From positions 1 through 42,270 of the forward strand of contig JAISQE010000021.1 of NCBI GenBank assembly GCA_031274425.1: a stretch of DNA of 42,270 nt, given 5' to 3'. Within the stretch, counting starts at the first letter, position 1. Every line of letters begins with the position of its first letter. The notes beneath the pieces are model-generated. The model saw nothing but the letters and a program-made list of their open reading frames with translations. It did no database searches and had not been told where the DNA came from. The position numbers were made by a program, and so were the translations under genes. Origin of the DNA: Synergistaceae bacterium. Lineage in GTDB: Bacteria; Synergistota; Synergistia; Synergistales; Aminobacteriaceae. Of this stretch, positions 34,553-42,270 are shown piece after piece.

Positions 34553-35950
34553 ATGGCAAAAAGGCAGGTAATTTATGGACTGAACGATACTCCGCCGTTT
34601 CCGATTATGGTCCTCGCGGGAGCGCAACACGTTTTGACGCTTTTTGGCGCGACGACTCTGGTTCCTCTGATTTTCGGACCGGCGATGGGAATGAATCCGG
34701 AGCAACTTGCCAAATTTATTGGATGCGTGTACTTCGGCATGGGGATCGCGACGCTGATCCAGACTCACCCGAAACTCGGCACGGGGTTGCCTATCGTACA
34801 GGGTTCCAGCTTTAGTTTCATTCCGCCGATCATGACGGTCATAGGAGCTTACAGCGCGTCCGGACCCGAAACCGTTATGCAGTACGTCGGGGGCGGTTTG
34901 ATCGTTGGGGGGATCGTGCTCTCCGTTTTGGGTTACACCGGTTTGGTGGGGATTATCCGTAAAGTCATCACGCCGATCGTCATCGGGCCGACCATCATGG
35001 CGATCGGTTTTTCTCTCGCGCCCGTCGCCGTCGACAACGCGTCTCGATTTTGGCCGGTTTCCCTGCTGGTGGTCGCGATGATTTTTCTCTTCAGTTTGGT
35101 GATGAAGAACAAGATCGTCAATATTTTCGCCATTCTATGCGCCATCCTTCTCGCCTATCTGGCGTGCGCCGCCGCGACCCAGGCGGGTTGGGTCGAAGCG
35201 GGTCATCCCGTCTTCGTCGATTTTCAAAACGTGGCGAGCGCCCCCGTGTGGCGGGGGGATATTTTCATGCCCTGGGGCGTCCCGAAGTTTAGTTTCCTCG
35301 CGATCGGCGCTCTTTTGGCGGGTTTCTTCGCCGTCATGATCGAGTCGATAGGGGACTACCATTCTTGCTCCTACGTATCCGGTTTGGACGATCCAACGCC
35401 GGGGACCATCAGCCGCGGCATCGGAGCGGAGGGATTCAACTGCGCGATTTCGGGGCTTTTGGGTTCCGTCGGCACGACGTCCTACACCGAAAACATCGGG
35501 TTGATCAGCCTCACCGGCGTGGCGTCGCGGAACGTGGTCCGTACGGGGGCGGTGTTGCTCATCGGCATGAGCATGTTGGGCAAGTTCGGCGCTCTTGTGG
35601 CGACCATGCCCGCGCCCGTTATCGGAGGAGCGTACATCGCGTTGTTCGGAACGATCGGGGCCCTGGGGATCCAGGTCTTGACGCGCGCGGACCTGGGGAG
35701 CCAGCGCAACATTCTCATTGTCGGCTTCGCTTTTTTGATGGCGATGGGGCTGCCGAACTGGATCGGGCAAGATGCGGTGCAGAAAGTTTTTACGGATCCG
35801 TCCAGAGGCGAGTTTCTGGCGACTTTGGGGGGCATGATTTGGGCTATCCTGAAAACCCCGATGGCGGTTGCGGGAATTTGCGCCGCCGTCTGCGACTCTC
35901 TCGTTCCCGGAACCGACGCGGAACGCGGGATTGGAGTTCCCCCGGCGTAA
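34553..35950 (+). CDS. NCS2-family nucleobase permease (uracil/xanthine type)
   Basis: Secondary transporter of 465 residues with about 12-14 membrane helices, in the nucleobase:cation symporter-2 (NAT) family. Opening GLNDTPPFPIMVLAGAQHV is typical, as are THPKLGTGLPIVQGSSFSFI, MIESIGDYHSCSYVSG and the family motif around residue 311, ENIGLISLTGVASR, where the Glu-Asn-x-Gly form resembles uracil permeases. The overall sequence is also close to xanthine/uric-acid members, so uracil versus purine cannot be decided. The ATG at 34553 has GGAGGAG upstream; the in-frame ATG at 34508 would place that site inside the gene. It follows the ruined moaA by 55 nt. Confidence 0.92.
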   Translation: MAKRQVIYGLNDTPPFPIMVLAGAQHVLTLFGATTLVPLIFGPAMGMNPEQLAKFIGCVYFGMGIATLIQTHPKLGTGLPIVQGSSFSFIPPIMTVIGAYSASGPETVMQYVGGGLIVGGIVLSVLGYTGLVGIIRKVITPIVIGPTIMAIGFSLAPVAVDNASRFWPVSLLVVAMIFLFSLVMKNKIVNIFAILCAILLAYLACAAATQAGWVEAGHPVFVDFQNVASAPVWRGDIFMPWGVPKFSFLAIGALLAGFFAVMIESIGDYHSCSYVSGLDDPTPGTISRGIGAEGFNCAISGLLGSVGTTSYTENIGLISLTGVASRNVVRTGAVLLIGMSMLGKFGALVATMPAPVIGGAYIALFGTIGALGIQVLTRADLGSQRNILIVGFAFLMAMGLPNWIGQDAVQKVFTDPSRGEFLATLGGMIWAILKTPMAVAGICAAVCDSLVPGTDAERGIGVPPA

Positions 35951-35978
35951 CAGGGCGTAACATGGAAACATGGAAATA
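35944..35978 (+). repeat. Two back-to-back short tandems at the permease 3' end
   Basis: GGCGTAACA at 35944 and 35954 (period 10) spans the stop codon, and CATGGAAA at 35961 and 35969 (period 8) follows directly. Confidence 0.85.
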
Positions 35979-36130
35979 AAGGACTATCCTCCAATCTTAA
36001 AATATGTTACTCTACAAGCTATGTTTCTGCTAGAGATGAAATTTGAAGTACATTACGCGCATTACAGAGGTGACGTTGAATCATAGGGTCGACGCATAAT
36101 GATCGATCTCAAAGGGGGAACTTTTCAGCT

Positions 36131-37690
36131 ATGGGAAGTCGCAATATCGAAGAGCTTTGCGAAGAGTTAAAGGCAAAACGGGCCTCTGCTCTTGCGGGAG
36201 GAGGGGAGAAAGCGGTTGCCAAACAAAAGGAAAAAGGAAAGGGAACGGCCAGAGAGCGTATCTCTCAACTCCTGGATCCCGGGACTTTTGTGGAAATTGA
36301 CGAACTCGTAACCCACAGGTGTACGAATTTCGGCATCGAAAAGACGAAACCCTTGGGTGATGGAGTCGTCACCGGTTGGGGGACGATCGACGGCCGTAAA
36401 GTTTTTGTCTTCAGCCAGGATTTTACGGTACTGGGCGGTTCGTTAGGCGAGAAGCACGCCGACAAGATCTGTAAAATCATGGATATGGCGGTCCAAATGG
36501 GCTGCCCCGTGGTCGGCATCAACGACTCGGGAGGCGCTCGCATTCAAGAGGCCGTCGACTCCCTGAACGGTTATGGCAAAATTTTCTTTCGCAATACCCT
36601 TTCGAGCGGCGTTATTCCACAAATCTCGGTCATTATGGGACCGACGGCGGGCGGCGCGGTCTATAGCCCGGCTTTGACGGATTTCGTCTTTATGGTAGAG
36701 GGTACCGGCGTGATGCATATCACGGGTCCGGCCGTCATCAAGGCCGTCACGGGCGAGGAGGTCACCAGCGAAGAACTTGGCGGGGCCAAAACCCACAATA
36801 CCAGAAGCGGCAACGCCCACTTCACCGCTAAAACCGAGGAGGAGTGCTTCGCTCAAGTCCGTAAAGTCCTTTCTTACTTGCCCTCCAACAACTTGGATAA
36901 CGCCCCGACGACGGAGACAGGCGACAACGTCGAGCGTATGGACGCGGAATTGCGCGAGATCGTTCCGACGAACCCCAATAAAAGTTACGATGTCCACGAC
37001 ATTTTGGTGCATGTATTGGACGACGGAGTTTTTACGGAAGTCCAGGCCGGCTGGGCTCAGAATATCCTCACGGGTTACGGGCGCGTGGGGGGACGTTCCG
37101 TCGGGATCATCGCCAACCAAGCGAAAGTCATGGCGGGATGCCTCGACATCGACGCGTCCGATAAAGCCAGTCGTTTTATCCGGCATTGCGACGCGTTCAA
37201 TCTGCCGATCGTGACGTTCGTGGACGTCCCCGGTTATCTGCCGGGCGTCGCTCAAGAGCACAACGGCATCATTCGTCACGGCGCAAAGCTGCTTTACGCC
37301 TACAGCGAGGCCAGCGTGCCGCTGATTACCGTCATTTTGCGCAAGGCCTACGGCGGAGCGTACTTGGCCATGAGCAGCAAAGCTTTGGGGGCGGATTTGG
37401 TTCTGGCTTGGCCTCAGTCCGAGATCGCCGTCATGGGGGCCGAAGGCGCGGCCAACATCGTGTTCAAAAAAGAAATCGACGCAGCTGCCGATCCGGGGGC
37501 GACGCGTTTGGAGAAAATAGACGAGTACCGCAACGCCTTTGCCACGCCCTACGTGGCCGCTGAACGGGGACTCGTCGACAGGGTGATTCTGCCCGAGGAG
37601 ACTCGTAAAGAATTGTGGCTCGCCCTTTGCGGGATGGACAGCAAGAGGGTGGGACGCCCGAACAAAAAACACGGGGTAATTCCCCACTAA
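36131..37690 (+). CDS. mmdA: Methylmalonyl-CoA decarboxylase alpha subunit (carboxyltransferase)
   Basis: Biotin-dependent acyl-CoA carboxyltransferase, 519 residues, of the MmdA/PccB/GcdA type, transferring CO2 from the acyl-CoA to biotin in the sodium-pumping complex. The crotonase-like N half has GTARERISQLLDPGTFVEID, LGGSLGEKHADKI, GINDSGGARIQEAV and MGPTAGGAVYSPALTD; the C half has ILTGYGRVGGRSVGIIANQ, VDVPGYLPGVAQEHNGIIRHG, RKAYGGAYLAMSSK and ATPYVAAERGLVD. Methylmalonyl-CoA is the most likely substrate because of overall PccB-like sequence and gene order mmdA-D-C-B, but related decarboxylases differ little. The ATG at 36131 has AAGGGGG some 13 nt away. First gene of its operon, with about 180 nt upstream free of genes. 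Confidence 0.93.
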   Translation: MGSRNIEELCEELKAKRASALAGGGEKAVAKQKEKGKGTARERISQLLDPGTFVEIDELVTHRCTNFGIEKTKPLGDGVVTGWGTIDGRKVFVFSQDFTVLGGSLGEKHADKICKIMDMAVQMGCPVVGINDSGGARIQEAVDSLNGYGKIFFRNTLSSGVIPQISVIMGPTAGGAVYSPALTDFVFMVEGTGVMHITGPAVIKAVTGEEVTSEELGGAKTHNTRSGNAHFTAKTEEECFAQVRKVLSYLPSNNLDNAPTTETGDNVERMDAELREIVPTNPNKSYDVHDILVHVLDDGVFTEVQAGWAQNILTGYGRVGGRSVGIIANQAKVMAGCLDIDASDKASRFIRHCDAFNLPIVTFVDVPGYLPGVAQEHNGIIRHGAKLLYAYSEASVPLITVILRKAYGGAYLAMSSKALGADLVLAWPQSEIAVMGAEGAANIVFKKEIDAAADPGATRLEKIDEYRNAFATPYVAAERGLVDRVILPEETRKELWLALCGMDSKRVGRPNKKHGVIPH

Positions 37691-37711
37691 ATGCGATAGG
37701 AGTGGAGATAT

Positions 37712-38122
37712 ATGGAGTCACAGAGTTCGGTGGTCGTAGAGGCGATTATCTACAGTTGCATCGCTTTTTCGATTGTTTTTATCGTGTTGGGCGGTTTGAC
37801 GGTCGTGATTTATGCCATGCGCATGGTAACCGGCAGCGCGACGGCGGGCGGGACGCCTCCCGTCGCGAGCGCCGCTCGACCTCAGCCTCAAGCCCCATCT
37901 CAGGCCCAGTCGACGGACGTAAAGGCGCGGCATGTGGCGGCCATTACTGCGGCGATTCTGGCGGCGACGCAAGGGAGAGGCAGAGTCGTCAATATCGCGC
38001 CCGCCTCGCACCCACAACAGCAGCAAAGGGCATTTTCTTCGGAAACGACGCGGATATGGCGCACGATGGCGGTGGTGGAGTCCAGCAGCCGGCGTTTTAT
38101 TCCATCTTGGAAACAACAGTAA
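37712..38122 (+). CDS. mmdD: Decarboxylase delta/gamma-type small membrane subunit (MmdD/OadG-like)
   Basis: 136-residue protein between mmdA and the biotin carrier, the place of MmdD/OadG. One N-terminal membrane helix (about residues 8-36), then a Pro/Ala/Gln-rich linker (SAARPQPQAPSQAQS), then a segment HVAAITAAILAAT and IAPASHPQQQQRAF. Such subunits anchor and assemble the decarboxylase complex. The helical ITAAI/LAAT segment matches the OadG family pattern, but the C-terminus is not clearly recognisable. The ATG at 37712 has AGGAGTGGAG upstream. The last codons overlap a DNA repeat that continues past the stop. Confidence 0.8.
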   Translation: MESQSSVVVEAIIYSCIAFSIVFIVLGGLTVVIYAMRMVTGSATAGGTPPVASAARPQPQAPSQAQSTDVKARHVAAITAAILAATQGRGRVVNIAPASHPQQQQRAFSSETTRIWRTMAVVESSSRRFIPSWKQQ

Positions 38123-38154
38123 CTTGGAAACAATAACCTAAAAACAGTAACTTG
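38107..38154 (+). repeat. Interlocked repeats across the mmdD stop
   Basis: TTGGAAACAA occurs at 38107 and 38124 (17 apart) and ACAGTAACTTG at 38116 and 38144 (28 apart), so the same unit has been copied more than once with deletion. It spans the stop codon of mmdD. Confidence 0.85.
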
Positions 38155-38232
38155 AAATTTTTTTGACTTTTGTTCGCGAAATCAAAAAAATCAAATAAAA
38201 TCTCATTAAATATGGAAAGGGGTATTTATGTT

Positions 38233-38646
38233 ATGAGTTTGAAGTACAAAGTGACGGTTGATGGTACGGCGTACACGGTCGAGGTTGAGGAATTGGGAGG
38301 CGTCGCCTCCGCCCCCGCGGCGGCTTTCGCTCCCGTAGCCAGGGTCGCCCCGGCCGCGCCGGCCCCTGTTGCCGCTCCCGCGCCGACCCCAGCCCCCGCG
38401 GCTGTTCCCGTTGCGGCTCCTGTTGCCGCGGGAACGAGCACGATCGAGGCTCCCATGCCGGGGAAGGTGCTGGACGTAAAAGTCGCCGTGGGCGCAACCG
38501 TCAACAGCGGAGATCTCGTCTTGATGCTCGAGGCCATGAAAATGGAAAACGAAATTTTTGCCCCAACGGCCGGAACCGTCAAAGAGGTTCGCGTCAAAAG
38601 CGGGGATTCCGTAAACACCGGAGATGTCCTGATCGTTCTTGGATAA
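38233..38646 (+). CDS. mmdC: Biotin carboxyl carrier subunit of the decarboxylase
   Basis: 137-residue biotinylated carrier that moves CO2 between the carboxyltransferase and the membrane pump. The N-terminus KYKVTVDGTAYTVEVEEL is typical; an Ala/Pro-rich flexible linker (about residues 25-70) leads to the biotinyl domain with EAPMPGKVLDVKV, LEAMKMENEIFAPTAG and biotin-acceptor K103 in AMKM, then VKEVRVKSGDSVNTGDVLI. The ATG at 38233 has GGAAAGGGG some 11 nt upstream; an in-frame ATG at 38212 would put that site inside the gene. mmdB starts 30 nt after its stop. Confidence 0.94.
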   Translation: MSLKYKVTVDGTAYTVEVEELGGVASAPAAAFAPVARVAPAAPAPVAAPAPTPAPAAVPVAAPVAAGTSTIEAPMPGKVLDVKVAVGATVNSGDLVLMLEAMKMENEIFAPTAGTVKEVRVKSGDSVNTGDVLIVLG

Positions 38647-38676
38647 CTCCTGAAAACTTAGGAGGATATCGTTAAG

Positions 38677-39837
38677 ATGGAAATGTACCTGAAATCGATA
38701 GGGGACCTGTGGGCCTCGTCGGGTTTTTCGGAGCTATTCACAATCAACACCGAGCTTTTCGGGGTGTCCATGCCCGGGTATTTCGTCATGGTGTGCGTGG
38801 CGCTCATATTGCTTTATTTGGCCATCGGAAAGGGGTTCGAGCCCCTGCTTTTGGTGCCCATCGCGTTCGGAGCGTTGCTCGTCAATCTGCCCCTGTCGGG
38901 CATCATGGACGAGGGCGGGTTTTTGCGCTATGTCTACTTCGGCGCGGAACACGAGATCTACCCCATCATCATCTTTTTGGGCATCGGGGCCTTGACGGAC
39001 TTCGGCCCGCTCCTCGCCAACCCAATCACGTTCCTGCTGGGGGCCGCCGCTCAATTCGGCGTTTTTATGGCGTTTATCGGGGCTAATTATTGGGGCTTCA
39101 ACCTCAAGGAGGCGGCCAGCATCGGCATCATCGGCGGGGCGGACGGGCCGACCAGCATCTACCTGACGATGAAACTGGGGCAGGCGCAGATTTTGCCGGC
39201 CATCGCGGTGGCGGCCTACAGCTACATGTCCCTCGTGCCCTTGATCCAGCCGCCCATCATCAAACTTTTGACGACGAAGGCCGACCGCGCCATCAAGATG
39301 GCGCAGCTTCGCCCCGTGTCCAAAAAAGAACGCGTCCTTTTCCCGATCATCTGCACCATCGTGTCGGGATTGATCCTTCCCGCCTGCGTGCCTCTGGTGG
39401 GTATGCTGATGTTCGGCAACCTGCTCCGGGAATGCGGTGCGACGGACCGCTTGAGCCAGGCCGCCCAGAACGAGATTCTGAACATCACCACCGTGTTTTT
39501 GGGTTTGGCGGTGGGGGGAACCATGGGGGCGGAGAGGTTTCTTCAGGAGGGAACGATCAAGATCATCATTTTGGGCCTGATCGCCTTTATGTGCAGCACG
39601 GCGGGAGGGGTGCTCTTCGGTCAGCTCATGAAGGTCCTGAGCGGCGGGCGCATCAACCCGATGATCGGCTCGGCCGGCGTCTCGGCCGTTCCGATGGCGG
39701 CGCGGGTAGTGCAGCGCGTGGCTCAGTCCGAGAACCCCGGCAGCTACCTTTTGATGCACGCCATGGGACCCAACGTGGCCGGCGTCATCGGCACGGCGGT
39801 GGCGGCAGGCGTCATGCTGACGCTTTTGACGATGTGA
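38677..39837 (+). CDS. mmdB: Sodium-pumping decarboxylase beta subunit
   Basis: Integral membrane subunit (OadB/MmdB/GcdB) that decarboxylates carboxybiotin and exports Na+. 386 residues with about 9-11 membrane segments. Landmarks: the first helical region FGVSMPGYFVMVCVALILLY, IFLGIGALTDFGPLLANP, the conserved Asp-bearing GGADGPTSIYLT (about 154-165), PVSKKERVLFPIICTIVSGL, LLRECGATDRLSQAA and ISVIGSAGVSAVPMAARVVQ-like end (PMIGSAGVSAVPMAARVVQ), where polar residues line the ion path. Last gene of mmdA-D-C-B; a hairpin follows. Confidence 0.96.
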   Translation: MEMYLKSIGDLWASSGFSELFTINTELFGVSMPGYFVMVCVALILLYLAIGKGFEPLLLVPIAFGALLVNLPLSGIMDEGGFLRYVYFGAEHEIYPIIIFLGIGALTDFGPLLANPITFLLGAAAQFGVFMAFIGANYWGFNLKEAASIGIIGGADGPTSIYLTMKLGQAQILPAIAVAAYSYMSLVPLIQPPIIKLLTTKADRAIKMAQLRPVSKKERVLFPIICTIVSGLILPACVPLVGMLMFGNLLRECGATDRLSQAAQNEILNITTVFLGLAVGGTMGAERFLQEGTIKIIILGLIAFMCSTAGGVLFGQLMKVLSGGRINPMIGSAGVSAVPMAARVVQRVAQSENPGSYLLMHAMGPNVAGVIGTAVAAGVMLTLLTM

Positions 39838-39878
39838 AGCGGGGCGAAATTTCGAAAATTGCCGTTAGGTGAAACCAT

Positions 39879-39913
39879 GAGGCTCGTCTCGTTCAACACA
39901 GGGGACGGGCCTC
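39879..39913 (+). terminator. Stem-loop after mmdB
   Basis: GAGGCTCGTCTC (39879-39890) pairs with GGACGGGCCTC (39903-39913) with wobble pairs, followed by GTTTGTT. Likely terminator of the decarboxylase operon ahead of ligA. A short repeat GCGTAAAA lies at 39942 and 39955. Confidence 0.6.
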
Positions 39914-39947
39914 GTTTGTTCCGGTTGAGTTTAGAAGATGCGCGTAA

Positions 39948-41990
<2,043 letters not shown>

Positions 41991-42043
41991 GGGCGAAGAA
42001 GAGAGTGTTGAGGATATAATTTTAAACGAACAATCCCTTATAC

Positions 42044-42049
42044 TATAAT
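42044..42049 (+). promoter_or_regulatory. Perfect -10 hexamer near the right edge
   Basis: TATAAT in an AT-rich stretch 54 nt after ligA and just before the 16-bp repeats. The hexamer 17 nt upstream (TTTAAA) is a weak -35. It may drive whatever gene lies at the right edge. Confidence 0.4.
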
Positions 42050-42057
42050 GTTTCGGC

Positions 42058-42097
42058 GCGGGAAAAATGTCCGAACCGGGAGCGGGAAAAATGTCCG
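42058..42097 (+). repeat. Two copies of a 16-bp direct repeat at the right edge
   Basis: GCGGGAAAAATGTCCG occurs identically at 42058-42073 and 42082-42097, period 24. The sequence around it is AT-richer than the genes to its left. It could be a terminal or subterminal repeat of a mobile element, or a regulator site. Confidence 0.8.
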
Positions 42098-42185
42098 CAT
42101 ATGGAGTAAAGTAGGAGAAAAAAGAAAGGAAATTACCCGAAGTGCCATTCCTTCCAGTCCGAGAGAAGGGCAATCGGGGAATTCA

Positions 42186-42270
42186 GTGAAAGATCCTGAA
42201 AAACTACGAGTCGAGTCCATTATACAACTTCTTTCAGAAGGAGTCGAAGAGTTGTCCCCAATGTGGCGGC
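42186..42270 (+). CDS. Possible start of a gene cut by the window edge
   Basis: A GTG at 42186 opens a frame that stays open to the window end (28 codons: begins MKDPEKLRVESIIQLLSEG). The helical, charged start would suit the N-terminus of a transposase-like or DNA-binding protein, but this is a guess from few residues. The nearby sequence lacks a clear ribosome binding site. The 42100-42185 stretch holds no other open frame I can support. Confidence 0.3.
   Translation, partial: MKDPEKLRVESIIQLLSEGVEELSPMWR

Noticed and set aside
38300-38450. Repetitive GCC/CCC-rich stretch as a possible DNA repeat array
   Set aside because: It is the codon-level reflection of the Ala/Pro linker of the biotin carrier subunit, a normal family trait.

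Overview
The window is a GC-rich, densely coding bacterial chromosome segment. Its gene content suggests an anaerobic, amino-acid-fermenting, diderm-type bacterium, most plausibly of the phylum Synergistota. This is an inference from several signs: orphan branched-chain amino-acid binding proteins, a catabolic-type glutamate dehydrogenase, two M20 peptidases, a sodium-pumping methylmalonyl-CoA decarboxylase operon, a tRNA-Sec gene, and a MurE with the meso-diaminopimelate specificity motif. No 16S rRNA is present to settle it.

Layout. 1-3000: an unexplained left edge, rpmB (L28) with a leader hairpin, and a chemoreceptor, all leftward. 3045-13596: an amino-acid and nucleotide metabolism block holding a solute-binding protein, guaA, xseB, gdhA, an M20 peptidase, a leftward Cof-type HAD phosphatase, a second paralogous binding protein, folD, tRNA-Sec and an M20D amidohydrolase. 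13616-16507: purH-purD. 16617-17006: RNase P RNA with its own -10 box and a strong hairpin behind it. 17141-33593: a complete-looking division and cell-wall (dcw) cluster, mraZ-rsmH-ftsL-pbp-murE-mraY-murD-ftsW-murG-murC-murB-ftsQ-ftsA-ftsZ followed by a SPOR-domain gene, with a good terminator behind it. murF and ddl are absent from it. 33717-34497: a wrecked moaA. 34553-35950: an NCS2 nucleobase permease. 36131-39837: mmdA-mmdD-mmdC-mmdB. 39981-41990: ligA. 42000-42270: a different-looking edge with a 16-bp direct repeat, possibly the border of a mobile element.

How it works together. The binding proteins, peptidases and GDH would feed amino acids into fermentation. The decarboxylase would turn methylmalonyl-CoA decarboxylation into a sodium gradient. 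guaA, folD, purH and purD cover parts of purine and one-carbon metabolism. The dcw genes make lipid II and the divisome.

Most notable. No new multi-gene system was found. The oddities that stand out are: (1) a repeated pattern of near-perfect 7-17 bp tandem duplications, mostly just upstream of genes; (2) a FolD lacking the cyclohydrolase Lys and Gln; (3) a moaA with an in-frame core deletion plus a frameshift, in a genome that still carries tRNA-Sec; (4) a dcw cluster without murF; (5) a GTGG repeat array upstream of mraZ that looks like its operator.
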